DNA of 64,000 nucleotides, taken from the NCBI RefSeq assembly GCF_002727185.1, contig NZ_NIZW01000012.1, forward strand, positions 62,001 to 126,000, given 5' to 3'. Below are positions 54,721 through 63,672 of this stretch, piece by piece. The translations under genes and the position numbers were made by a program. This stretch comes from Rhodopirellula bahusiensis (GTDB taxonomy: Bacteria; Planctomycetota; Planctomycetia; Pirellulales; Pirellulaceae). Each line of letters opens with the position of its first letter. Positions within the stretch are counted from its first letter, which is position 1. The notes under the pieces were generated by a model, which saw only the letters and a list, made by a program, of their open reading frames with translations, made no database searches and had not been told where the DNA came from.

Positions 54721-55947
54721 ATGTCGATCAAACGTGTCGGAATCCTCACCGCCGGTGGCTTGGCCCCGTGTCTGTCGTCGGCCATCGGAGCCCTGATTGC
54801 AGCCTATACAGAGCAAGCTCCTGAAATTGAAATCGTCTGCTACCGATCCGGGTACAAAGGTCTGTTGCTCGGCGACAGCTTTGTCGTCGACGACCACTCG
54901 CGGAAGAACGCGGCGATCTTGCATCAGCACGGTGGCAGCCCGATCGGCAATAGCCGAGTCAAGCTCACCAACGTCGCCGATTGTGTGAAACGCGGTTTGG
55001 TCAGCGAAGGCCAAGACCCACTGCAGGTTGCCGCGGAGCGATTGCAATCGGACGAAGTCGATGTGTTGCACACCATCGGTGGCGACGACACCAACACCAC
55101 CGCCGCAGACTTGGCCGCTTACTTGGCCAAACACGAATACCAACTGACGGTCGTTGGTTTGCCCAAGACCATCGACAACGATGTCATCCCCATCAAACAA
55201 AGCTTGGGTGCTTGGACGGCCGCCGAAGAAGGCGCCAAGTTCTTTGAAAATGTGGTCGGCGAACACAACGCCAACCCACGCATGTTGATTGTTCACGAAG
55301 TCATGGGTCGCAACTGTGGTTGGTTGACCGCCGCCACCGCAGCCAAATATCGCGAACGATTGCAGACGCTCAACTTCTTGCCCGAGATGGGACTCAGCCA
55401 AGAACGTCGCGACGTGCACGGTGTGTTCGTTCCTGAGATGAGTTTCGATCTCGAAGAAGAAGCCAAACGTCTGCGGGCAATCATGGACGAGATCGATTGC
55501 GTCAACATCTTCATCTCCGAAGGTGCCGGCGTGGACACCATCGTCAAGGAAATGGAATCACGTGGCGAGAGCGTCCCCAAAGATGCTTTCGGTCACTACA
55601 AACTCGACTCCGTGAACCCTGGCAAATGGTTCGGCAAACAATTCGCTGACATGCTGGGAGCTGAGAAAACGCTCGTGCAAAAGAGCGGTTACTTCAGTCG
55701 CGCCGCTGCCGCCAATGCGGACGACATCGCCTTGATCGGTCGCTGTGCCAAGAAGGCCGTCGAATGTGCCATGCAAGGTATCGGTGGCGTGGTTGGCGAA
55801 GACGAAGACCAAAACAACGAACTTCGCGCGATCGAGTTTGAACGCATCGCTGGCGGCAAACCTTTCGACATCAACGTGGACTGGTTTGGTGACTTGCTTT
55901 CACAGATGGGACAACACAAAGGCGAAGTCCTGGAAACGTCTCACTAA
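54721..55947 (+). CDS. pfp: 6-phosphofructokinase, pyrophosphate-dependent type
   Basis: The enzyme phosphorylates fructose-6-phosphate to fructose-1,6-bisphosphate. The 408-residue protein has GGDDTN (residues 120-125) at the nucleotide site and LPKTIDNDV with Lys149 and Asp152/154 (positions 147-155). The GGDD and PKTIDND forms are those of PPi-dependent enzymes; ATP enzymes have GGDG and PGTIDND. The C-terminal parts include VHEVMGRNCGWLTAA and the substrate-binding EGAGVD. The reaction is then reversible and conserves PPi energy. Its end overlaps the convergent acyltransferase by 4 bp. Confidence 0.9.
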   Translation: MSIKRVGILTAGGLAPCLSSAIGALIAAYTEQAPEIEIVCYRSGYKGLLLGDSFVVDDHSRKNAAILHQHGGSPIGNSRVKLTNVADCVKRGLVSEGQDPLQVAAERLQSDEVDVLHTIGGDDTNTTAADLAAYLAKHEYQLTVVGLPKTIDNDVIPIKQSLGAWTAAEEGAKFFENVVGEHNANPRMLIVHEVMGRNCGWLTAATAAKYRERLQTLNFLPEMGLSQERRDVHGVFVPEMSFDLEEEAKRLRAIMDEIDCVNIFISEGAGVDTIVKEMESRGESVPKDAFGHYKLDSVNPGKWFGKQFADMLGAEKTLVQKSGYFSRAAAANADDIALIGRCAKKAVECAMQGIGGVVGEDEDQNNELRAIEFERIAGGKPFDINVDWFGDLLSQMGQHKGEVLETSH

Positions 55948-57542
55948 CGAACTAGCTGAGCAGCAACGACTTCCGAGCCGGGCACGTCATTCGTGCTCGG
56001 CTCGTTCGCGTTTGGCACGGTTGATTTTCGTTTGCCGTTGAGCAACCATCCGATCGGTGTGTAGCGAACGAAAACTTGGTAGCTGATCAACAGCACCACA
56101 CAGGAGATCGCACTGACGACCGCGAATTTGACGCTCCAAGCGACCTGCCAATCTCGTACCCAGTACTGCAAATACATCACCAGGGGAAGGTGAGCGAGGT
56201 ACAACCAGTAGCTCGAATCGGACAGGTACCGCAGCGTGCGACTGGGATGTGCGAACACACTTCGAAACATCCCCATCATGCCAAAGGACACGATCCAAGC
56301 ATAAGCGGATTGAACCAACACGGACGCGAACAATCCGCCGCCCGACGTTTGGCTCTTCAGCATCCATCCGATCGCGAGCAAGACGGTGAGCGACAACGGC
56401 AAACTGATCTTCCATCCGCGACCCAGGCGACCTTCGCGATCATCCGCGACAAAGTAGATCGCACCAAAGCCAAAGAACAACGCGTAGTACGCCAACACAG
56501 ATGGGAGAGGAAGCAAGCCGACCGATGTCGCCGGCCCAAAGCCTTCGTGCCGCATGAACCATTGAGTCAACATCGTCAGCGGAATCAACCAAAGCAAACA
56601 ATGAGGTGAACTTGCCAGCGCCGACGCATTCCAGCGAGACTTCAGCGATCGCGGCGTAACCGCTATGACAATCACGAACCCAGCCACCAAGAAGCACAAG
56701 AACCAGAGAAACCACAGGTGCCCCGTCGCCGGAAACTCAAACAACAGAAACATCAATCCGCTCCAGTTCGCGGCACTCATGCCTCCGTCAGCAGCCTGGT
56801 CCGCTGGTGACTCAAACAACGTGACGCCCATCATCGCGGCGATTTCTTCCCGCCCGGATTCGACGTCGTCCCGATCGACTTCGATTTTCAGCAATCCAGC
56901 GACGTACTCGGTTGTTCCCCACGGCGCTCGCATCACATCGATGGGTTGCTCGCCCTTGTGGTTCCCCAATTCAGGATCCGCGTCGTGATCCAGCAACACC
57001 TTGGCAATGTCATCGCGTCCCAGGAACGCAGCCACCAAGAATGGCGAATCACCTTGCTCGGACCGTTGATTGACATCGGCGCCCTCCAACAAGGCTTTCT
57101 CCACGCCCGCCAAGTCATCCTGAACGACGGGAGTCAACAGATCGGTTTCGTCAAAAACGGCGGCGTTGGGCGAAGGGTGGGCCTGGATGTATCCCGCGAC
57201 GCTCCACATCGCGGGAATGATCGTGCACATTCCGATCACAAACGGAATTGCGATTCGCAACACGCGGTGCTCGATCAGTTTCGAGGCCCCGCGCCGCCGG
57301 AACAGCATCATCGTGAAGAAGCCGCTGAGCAGAAAGAACAACGGCATTCGAAAGCCATGCACCATCGCAATGAACATCGAAACCACATCGCTGCTTTGCG
57401 AGTCTTGGATCGGCCACCCTTGCCCCGCATCAGGCGAGTAGGCGATTGCCGCATGCAAGAAAATCCCCAGCAACATCGCGATGCCTCGCAACGCATCCAG
57501 GTCGTGCCGACGGGAAGGAATCGAAGTCATTGAATCATTCAT
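55944..57542 (-). CDS. Acyltransferase 3 family membrane protein with an inserted ankyrin segment
   Basis: The 532-residue protein begins with the acyltransferase-3 signature RHDLDALRGIAMLLGIFLHA (His30 being the catalytic His) and continues with membrane segments to ~115. Residues ~137-205 then carry two ankyrin-like repeats (DDLAGVEKALLEGADVNQRS and GDSPFLVAAFLGRDDIAKVL) plus a ~60-residue charged linker, after which the membrane helices resume (from ~265 to ~500, ending WLLNGKRK). So ankyrin repeats sit inside a loop of a membrane acyltransferase. Such enzymes O-acylate polysaccharides, lipids or glucans (OpgC/OafA types). The C-terminal ~30 residues are polar. It converges on the phosphofructokinase gene (4-bp overlap). 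Confidence 0.82.
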   Translation of the reverse strand: MNDSMTSIPSRRHDLDALRGIAMLLGIFLHAAIAYSPDAGQGWPIQDSQSSDVVSMFIAMVHGFRMPLFFLLSGFFTMMLFRRRGASKLIEHRVLRIAIPFVIGMCTIIPAMWSVAGYIQAHPSPNAAVFDETDLLTPVVQDDLAGVEKALLEGADVNQRSEQGDSPFLVAAFLGRDDIAKVLLDHDADPELGNHKGEQPIDVMRAPWGTTEYVAGLLKIEVDRDDVESGREEIAAMMGVTLFESPADQAADGGMSAANWSGLMFLLFEFPATGHLWFLWFLCFLVAGFVIVIAVTPRSLKSRWNASALASSPHCLLWLIPLTMLTQWFMRHEGFGPATSVGLLPLPSVLAYYALFFGFGAIYFVADDREGRLGRGWKISLPLSLTVLLAIGWMLKSQTSGGGLFASVLVQSAYAWIVSFGMMGMFRSVFAHPSRTLRYLSDSSYWLYLAHLPLVMYLQYWVRDWQVAWSVKFAVVSAISCVVLLISYQVFVRYTPIGWLLNGKRKSTVPNANEPSTNDVPGSEVVAAQLVR

Positions 57543-57622
57543 GGCTTCAGTTTCCTCAATGCCGGGACCGAACTCGCCGTCGTTTCAGTAACGAAGTGTA
57601 CCGATCCGAATCAAAGCGAGGG

Positions 57623-58849
57623 TTAGCTTGGATTCCAATCCAGTCCCATCGGCAACTGGTTCAGATTAACAGGACCGTCCACCGTCACGACCAACATGTC
57701 TTCGATGCGAACGCCACCAGTTTGGCGACCATAGAGGCCTGGCTCGACCGTGAAAACTTCACCCGCGAGCATTTCGCCTCCGCCGTGATCCAGCAAGATC
57801 GGCTCGTGAACTTCCAAGCCGATTCCGTGACCGGTGCCGTGCTGAATCGAAGGGCCATCTGTCAGCTCGCCACGAGAGATCGGGTACCCGTGACCCACCA
57901 AGACTTTCTCGACCGCCAACTGCACTTCTTCGCCCGTTCGCCCGGGGAACAAAACCGCCTCGGCGGCCTCCTTCGAAGCAACCACCGCCGCGTGCATTTT
58001 CTGAACAGTCTCGCTGGGCGTGCCATGGACCACCGTTCGTGTGCAGTCGCCGTTGTAGCGTGATGACTCATCTCGCGGAAACAGATCGACGATCACGGGA
58101 TGGCCCGTGTACAAATCGCCGTCGCCTCGATGGTGGCAGTCGGCCGAATCGGGCAACGTGGCAACGATTGCACCATGGCTCATCGTGTAGTCGCGCTTCA
58201 TGAACGCTTCGGCGGCCATCGTTCGAACTCGTTCGCTGGTCAACGGTTCGCCACCGAGCATCAACCGACCTTCGGAACCGACATCCGCCGTGGCAATCAT
58301 TTCACACATCTGCCGCATGACAGCTTCGGTGACCGACTGAGCTTTTCGAAGAGCGTCAATCTCTTGGTCCGTTTTGACTCGGCGGTCGATCACGCCCAGG
58401 TCATCGTCGTAGGCGATGGAGATTCCCGCGTCGGCCAAATGCCAGGCGTAGATCAGCGGGAACGCGCGGTCGACAACGACCCGATCGATCGATTGAATTT
58501 GCAAAAACCTTGCCACGGATTGAGCGGACGCCGTTTCGCGATCGCCACTGGCAGAACCCGAGACAGGCGGAAAATCAGCCGGGCAATGAACGGAATCCAA
58601 CTGCCCCGCGGCGCGAGTCCGATCCATTTCCAAGTCACGCACGATGCCGATGTTCTTTCCATCAGGCAGTCCCACCCACGCCGCAGGATCTCCCAGCGCA
58701 ATTCCCAGGCGTCGAAACAAATTCGCATTTCGATCGGCCAGGCCTGCCATCACCTGAACCCCGTCGGAATTCACGTTTGAGCCAGCGTTGTTGGAACCAG
58801 AACCGTCAGCGGAGTCGCTCGTGGCGACCATCAATTTAGAATGAATCAT
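57623..58849 (-). CDS. M24-family Xaa-Pro aminopeptidase-like metallopeptidase
   Basis: The 408-residue protein has the pita-bread fold pattern: TGHPVIVDLFPRD with the first metal Asp, DCTRTVVHG with the second, HGTGHGIGLEVHE with the His, and MLAGEVFTVEPGLYG and RIEDMLVVT with the two Glu ligands. The N-terminal ~200 residues (creatinase-like domain) include LPDGKNIGIVRDLEMDR. The likely reaction is removal of an N-terminal residue before proline, in the cytoplasm. The first ATG (58849) precedes a Ser/Asn/Gly-rich leader; starts a little downstream cannot be excluded. It is preceded, on the same strand, by the TPR/FG-GAP lipoprotein gene. Confidence 0.88.
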   Translation of the reverse strand: MIHSKLMVATSDSADGSGSNNAGSNVNSDGVQVMAGLADRNANLFRRLGIALGDPAAWVGLPDGKNIGIVRDLEMDRTRAAGQLDSVHCPADFPPVSGSASGDRETASAQSVARFLQIQSIDRVVVDRAFPLIYAWHLADAGISIAYDDDLGVIDRRVKTDQEIDALRKAQSVTEAVMRQMCEMIATADVGSEGRLMLGGEPLTSERVRTMAAEAFMKRDYTMSHGAIVATLPDSADCHHRGDGDLYTGHPVIVDLFPRDESSRYNGDCTRTVVHGTPSETVQKMHAAVVASKEAAEAVLFPGRTGEEVQLAVEKVLVGHGYPISRGELTDGPSIQHGTGHGIGLEVHEPILLDHGGGEMLAGEVFTVEPGLYGRQTGGVRIEDMLVVTVDGPVNLNQLPMGLDWNPS

Positions 58850-58958
58850 GCGTCCAAATTAACCGACCGAGAGGACGCTGCCGAGAGACCGGCACCGCCG
58901 CGAATTTGCAAGCACGCAATCACCGGCACAATGCGAGTTTGCCGGAACCCAAGTTGCC

Positions 58959-61900
58959 TCAACCGCCGCGATGTTCGCCTGTGTGATTTGCGACTTCGAA
59001 ATAATGAATCGCGTTCACCGACTCAATAATCAAACAATGTGAATTAGCAGGGATGTTTTCAAAGGATTGTCTCATTCCCGACGGCCACTCGATTTGCAAC
59101 CGGTCGATTTGTTCTTGTACGCCGATCCCGAAGTCAACCGTTCTCTCATTGGCTCCCATGTAGGTCCCGTCCATCATCCAAGCGTGCCATTGCTCGTCAC
59201 CACAAACCGCAATCACCTCCGCACCCACCGCGTCGCGTTCCGACGCCGCGCCGACCAAGTCAACTCGCAACCAATTTTGGGTCTCGGTGCAATTTTTCAA
59301 AATGGAGATGGGAGCGTCCAGCGAGTTGGCAACTAAATCAGGCCGACCGTCTCGATTGAAATCCAAACGAACCAGCGTTCTTGCAATCCGAGGCGTTCGC
59401 CAAAAAGATGAGGAACTGACCGATGGGTCACCAAACTCAAACACTCCTTGCGTCACAAATCCGGACGGGCCACCACGAAACAACTGGGGCAACATACGAA
59501 ACGGAATATCGGGTGTGCCGTTCTGAGCGGGTTCAAACACATGCCCATTGACGACTATCAAATCCAACCATCCATCTCGGTTCAGGTCAGATGCCTGGGT
59601 TCCAAACCCAACCATCTCACGACCGCCATCAGACAGCCCAAATGGCGCCGCCATATCCGTAAAGAAGCCAGACGTCCTCTGCAAGAATAGATTGTTGGGC
59701 TGCTCATAGTAATTCGTCACAAACAAATCCAGCGATCCGTCGCGGTCAAAATCTCCACCCGCGATTCCCATGCAACCTTGCGTTTCTGCATTGCCGCCAG
59801 AAGCACACCCGCGAAGGATGGCTTGTTCCTTTAATTCCAACGTTCCATCGCCACTTGCTTGGCTGACCCAGAAGTGGTTGTTTGTCGTATCGTTGGAAAG
59901 AAACAAGTCGTTCCCGGCCTTTCGATCAAAGTCCGCGATGATACCCGCGAAAGCGTAGTTGGCTTCTTGAAGGCCCGCGCCAACACGTGGCCACTCGCGC
60001 CAATCGCCGTTTGTCATCCGCTTCAAAAAGCGATCTTTGGCGGGAGCAAAAATTCGCGGTGAACAATCAAAACCGTCTCCCCAGCATTTCGTTTCAAATG
60101 CCGTTTCGTCATCGATGTAGTTGATCTCGACCATCTCTGGCAAAGCGTCACCATCCAGGTCCCCGCAGACGATGCTGCTGGTCCAGCCATTGGACCCTTC
60201 AATCGTTTGAGATGAGAAGGTCCCATCGCCGTTGTTGATGCAGATCACATTGGCACCAATGTTCGCAATCACCAAATCAACAAACCCATCTTGATTCAGA
60301 TCGGCGGTGGTGGCTCCTTGTGCGTACGACCGGTCATCGCTTCCCGATGCGACCGAGACGTTGTGCGTTGTTCGCCCATTCAGATTTCGAAACAACTGGT
60401 TGGCTCCCGAACCGGCAGGATCGTTGGGCGGGCCTCCTGCGTCACAGAAATACAGATCCGGCCAACCATCCAAATCAAAGTCGACGACTGCGATGCCACC
60501 ACCGTTGACCTGACTCATTCGCAGGCGGCTGGGGTCGGTGTTGGGATGATTCCGAAACTGAAAGTTGACGCCAAGCTTCTCCGCGACGTCCACCATCCGA
60601 ACTGGGATGGAAGCCGTGAGCGAATCGCTTGAGCGTTTCGTCGCTTTCAAGTTCGACGCGGCATCGGCCAACATTGCCGTGCTGTTGGGAAGAGGCCAAC
60701 GTCGCAATTCAATCCCGCACAACAAGTCGGGCGGAGACGGAGGTTCCTGCATGAGCCGTTGCCTCGCATGCTTCAACTCGGGCATCGCTTCTGACAGCCG
60801 ACCTTCTTCGTACGCCAAAATGGTTCGCCACGAGATTGCTTCCCAATGTCGACCGAGTTTTTCAAGTTGTTCCACAAGCGTTCTTAAATCTTGCCGACGG
60901 TTTTCGCGATTCAAACCAACGTTCATCGCCATTTGCCAAGCCTCATCCAGCCACTTCTTTCGCTCCAAAACCCGCTCGGCCGCTTCGAACTCACCAACCA
61001 TTGCCAAAGCCTCGGCCATTCGGAGGTAAGCGACTCGATCGGTGGGATCGATCTGGACCGCTTCGCCGAAAGCTCGAATGGCTGCGGTGGGGTGCTTCAT
61101 GCGCAACGACCATTGCCCGATTGCAGCCCAGTACTCAGCTTCCTGCTTGATCGACTTTGGCAGTGTTGCGAACCACTTTTCCAGATCCTCATTGGACTGC
61201 AATGCCTCGTAAACGCGTCCTTCGAAAGCAGAAACGCTTGATGAATCCGGAAACACCTCCCGCAGTTGTCGCACTAAATGTTTAGCTTCATCGGCTTCAT
61301 CCTGAACCAGCAATTGCTTGGCTCTCGCCAAGTCTTTCGAGCTCAACGCTTCGTGGTTTGGCTTGGTTCGCGAAACGAGGGCCAATGACAACGGTTCGTC
61401 GTCGTGATACGGAACGCTCAGCGTCGTCATGCTCAGCAATTCTTTTTCGGTGACATCTCCCAGTCGGATCAACGCCTCGACATGACGTGTCGCTTCGACG
61501 CGTCGACCTTGAGCATTCAGTAAATGCGCCAGCCGACGATGGACGGGCACCAAGTCACCAAACCGGGAATGCATTTCACGATAAGTTGATTCAGCCTCCT
61601 CAAGGCGGCCAACATCCTGCAACCAGTCCGCGATTTGCCCCAACGCTGGCAATCCAGCCTCGGGATGATCCGGTGGAATCGCCTGGAGATACGAAATGGC
61701 AACGTCCATTTCACGTTGCCCATGTGCAATCCGCGCGGCCAAGAAAAGTGCGGTGGGCGATTCAGGACGCATTAGCAGCAGCGACCGATTCAGTTTTTCT
61801 GCTTCGGTGAACCGGCTCTGATGAACTAAATCGCCGACTCGCTCCTCAAGCTCGTCAGGCGAGAGCTGTTCCGCCTCCAAAGGCTGAGCCACCGCTGCGA

Positions 61901-62135
61901 GTTGCAGCACCTCATCGCTCATTGCATCGCTTTTTGTTGCGATCGGACCATCGGCCGAAGCCGATCGGTCTACCGAGTCACGGGAGCCGCACCCTGACTG
62001 AGCCACTATTCCGAAGAGCAGCAACATCGGGATCAAGCGACGCCGATTTGCCCGCTCTGCCTCGAACGTGGACAGAAATAGGATCCGTGCCGCAACGTTG
62101 TGACCCACGATCATTCGATACATCATCGGTCTCAT
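58959..62135 (-). CDS. TPR / FG-GAP / ASPIC-UnbV lipoprotein
   Basis: A large exported protein. I give the ATG at 62135; a longer frame to 62192 would overlap the terminator at 62161-62193, and ATGs at 62114 and 62027 are alternatives. A hydrophobic segment PMLLLFGIVAQSGCGS suggests a lipidated Cys. Then TPR-like helical repeats (TALFLAARIAHGQREMDVAI, AYLRMAEALAMVGEFEAAE) cover ~500 residues. The second half holds FG-GAP/VCBS repeats with calcium-loop motifs DFDLDGWPDLYF, DLNQDGFVDLVI, DFDRDGSLDLFV, DLNRDGWLDLIV and DFNRDGRPDLVA, and ends in an ASPIC/UnbV domain (IDRLQIEWPSGM). These proteins are common, outer-surface and uncharacterised in planctomycetes. Confidence 0.85.
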   Translation of the reverse strand: MRPMMYRMIVGHNVAARILFLSTFEAERANRRRLIPMLLLFGIVAQSGCGSRDSVDRSASADGPIATKSDAMSDEVLQLAAVAQPLEAEQLSPDELEERVGDLVHQSRFTEAEKLNRSLLLMRPESPTALFLAARIAHGQREMDVAISYLQAIPPDHPEAGLPALGQIADWLQDVGRLEEAESTYREMHSRFGDLVPVHRRLAHLLNAQGRRVEATRHVEALIRLGDVTEKELLSMTTLSVPYHDDEPLSLALVSRTKPNHEALSSKDLARAKQLLVQDEADEAKHLVRQLREVFPDSSSVSAFEGRVYEALQSNEDLEKWFATLPKSIKQEAEYWAAIGQWSLRMKHPTAAIRAFGEAVQIDPTDRVAYLRMAEALAMVGEFEAAERVLERKKWLDEAWQMAMNVGLNRENRRQDLRTLVEQLEKLGRHWEAISWRTILAYEEGRLSEAMPELKHARQRLMQEPPSPPDLLCGIELRRWPLPNSTAMLADAASNLKATKRSSDSLTASIPVRMVDVAEKLGVNFQFRNHPNTDPSRLRMSQVNGGGIAVVDFDLDGWPDLYFCDAGGPPNDPAGSGANQLFRNLNGRTTHNVSVASGSDDRSYAQGATTADLNQDGFVDLVIANIGANVICINNGDGTFSSQTIEGSNGWTSSIVCGDLDGDALPEMVEINYIDDETAFETKCWGDGFDCSPRIFAPAKDRFLKRMTNGDWREWPRVGAGLQEANYAFAGIIADFDRKAGNDLFLSNDTTNNHFWVSQASGDGTLELKEQAILRGCASGGNAETQGCMGIAGGDFDRDGSLDLFVTNYYEQPNNLFLQRTSGFFTDMAAPFGLSDGGREMVGFGTQASDLNRDGWLDLIVVNGHVFEPAQNGTPDIPFRMLPQLFRGGPSGFVTQGVFEFGDPSVSSSSFWRTPRIARTLVRLDFNRDGRPDLVANSLDAPISILKNCTETQNWLRVDLVGAASERDAVGAEVIAVCGDEQWHAWMMDGTYMGANERTVDFGIGVQEQIDRLQIEWPSGMRQSFENIPANSHCLIIESVNAIHYFEVANHTGEHRGG

Positions 62136-62160
62136 CACCGTTGGCCCCAATCCAAAACAA

Positions 62161-62193
62161 AATGTTGCTCGGGCAGTTGACCCGAGCAACATT
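62161..62193. terminator. Perfect 13-bp hairpin downstream of the DUF1559 gene
   Basis: AATGTTGCTCGGG and CCCGAGCAACATT pair perfectly around a 7-base loop (CAGTTGA). It lies 35 bases after the stop of the minus-strand DUF1559 gene and should terminate it. It also sits just upstream of the lipoprotein start, so it separates the two genes. Confidence 0.75.
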
Positions 62194-62227
62194 CATTCGT
62201 TGCAAACGCAGAAGACCAAAGTCAGCT

Positions 62228-63382
62228 CTATTCGAGCGACTCCGTTTCTTTTCCTGCTTTGGTACCCAACGCACCCCATAATCCGTAGGGACTCTTTTCG
62301 CCGGGCTGCCCCGCTTTTGGAAGCGTCGCGCGGTTTTGGTTACCAGCCTCGATGCTGTCGGTGATGAATTTCACCGCACCATCGGCCATCAGAATGTGGC
62401 ACCCGCCTTGGTGGCGACTTCCCATGGTGTAGGTCCCGTCGGAACCATCCCCACCCCATAAACAGCTTTCTTTGTTAGGCGGACGCACTGTGTTCACACT
62501 CGTGAACATTGGACGGCCATCCGCCCAACGTTTGCCACGACGTTGATCAGCTCCGCCTGTTTCATTGGCGTCGAGCCAAAACTGAGGACGCGCTGGGTCA
62601 ACGTTGTCTCGATAGCACAACTCGGGATCGAAGAAGAACGGATCCCGCTGATTCATTTTGGGCTGCGAATTGATTTCCAAGTTCCCCGCATCGGTGACGA
62701 TTTCACCGCAAGCGATCGTGTTGGAGGTACCGTCCAAAATGTCACGGAATCGAGTTGAGAAGTGGCTCTCGAAAACGCCGCGTTGGCGTGACTTGGCTCC
62801 GGCATCCGCCACCGTGCCATCGTTGTTGATGCCGCCGGTGTGAGTTGTTTGAATCGAGTCGCCAACACATGCGGAGTAGTTGTTCAATCCCGTCTGCCCC
62901 GCCGTTCCGATGGTTGGGTCGCTGGGACAACGGAACGTTCCGACGGTCGTTCGCCATGGGGTGTAATTGGTATCCCATGGCACGGGTCCCATCGCTTGGT
63001 AGGGAGGAGTCTTGGCACTACCGTCACCATTTAGAGCGAGCGGGTTGCTGATTTGCTCCCACAATCCTTGCTGCTCGATTTGCGGCAGGATACCAACCAA
63101 CCAACTCAGCAAATACGAATTGTCGCCTTGGGCCCCCGCACCGGTGCAGCAATACGTGCCGCCCATCTGCTGAGGAAACTGAGCAAACGCGGAATGATAA
63201 TTGTGCAGGCCCAAGCCGATTTGCTTGAAATTATTGCTGCAACTCATACGGCGTGCTGCTTCCCGGGCTGCTTGAACAGCCGGCAACAGCAAACCAACAA
63301 GAACACCGATGATCGCGATCACGACCAGGAGCTCCACCAAAGTAAAGCCTGTGCGGCTACGGCGGGCAAAGTTTGAATTCAT
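62228..63382 (-). CDS. DUF1559 prepilin-like exported protein, second copy
   Basis: The 384-residue protein starts [20 protein letters not shown], with the prepilin cleavage site, Glu+5 and the DUF1559 stretch [20 protein letters not shown]. Its C terminus has [19 protein letters not shown], the H-x9-DG type motif, and ends [17 protein letters not shown], like the copy at 17156-18436 ([16 protein letters not shown]). The middle is variable. Function is unknown; it should be processed by a prepilin peptidase and sit in the envelope. A small lipoprotein gene lies 80 bp upstream on the same strand, as in the first module. Confidence 0.9.
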   Translation of the reverse strand: MNSNFARRSRTGFTLVELLVVIAIIGVLVGLLLPAVQAAREAARRMSCSNNFKQIGLGLHNYHSAFAQFPQQMGGTYCCTGAGAQGDNSYLLSWLVGILPQIEQQGLWEQISNPLALNGDGSAKTPPYQAMGPVPWDTNYTPWRTTVGTFRCPSDPTIGTAGQTGLNNYSACVGDSIQTTHTGGINNDGTVADAGAKSRQRGVFESHFSTRFRDILDGTSNTIACGEIVTDAGNLEINSQPKMNQRDPFFFDPELCYRDNVDPARPQFWLDANETGGADQRRGKRWADGRPMFTSVNTVRPPNKESCLWGGDGSDGTYTMGSRHQGGCHILMADGAVKFITDSIEAGNQNRATLPKAGQPGEKSPYGLWGALGTKAGKETESLE

Positions 63383-63462
63383 ACGAACCTCTCAGAAAAG
63401 CTTCCAAAAACAGAAAAGAATCAGGAGCATCGCGACTCGCGTCGCAGCTGCTCCCGGGTAAA

Positions 63463-63672
63463 TCAACGACTGGAGTCCCGTTGCTGCATCTCTCGCTGTT
63501 GCTGTTGGTAGTCCTTGGCTTGAGCGTCGTAGGAAGCAGCCAACTCCTCCGCGGTCGGGACCTTCTCGGGTGGAGCCGCCACCGAGTTCTCAGCACCACC
63601 GCCGCAACCAGGCGACAAAAAGCAGCAGAACGCGACCAAGGCGGCCGCATAGACGATTTTTCCCATGGACAT
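63463..63672 (-). CDS. Small lipoprotein upstream of the second DUF1559 gene
   Basis: The ATG at 63672 gives 69 residues; a longer in-frame start at 63759 adds unconserved residues. The leader GKIVYAAALVAFCCFLSPGC ends in a lipobox with Cys23 as the predicted lipidation site, followed by GGGAENSVAAPPEK. The mature part is Glu/Ala/Gln-rich and likely helical (EELAASYDAQAKDYQQQQRE). It has the same place relative to a DUF1559 gene as the lipoprotein at 16756-16977, though the two mature sequences are not alike. This points to a two-gene module. Function is unknown. Confidence 0.65.
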   Translation of the reverse strand: MSMGKIVYAAALVAFCCFLSPGCGGGAENSVAAPPEKVPTAEELAASYDAQAKDYQQQQREMQQRDSSR

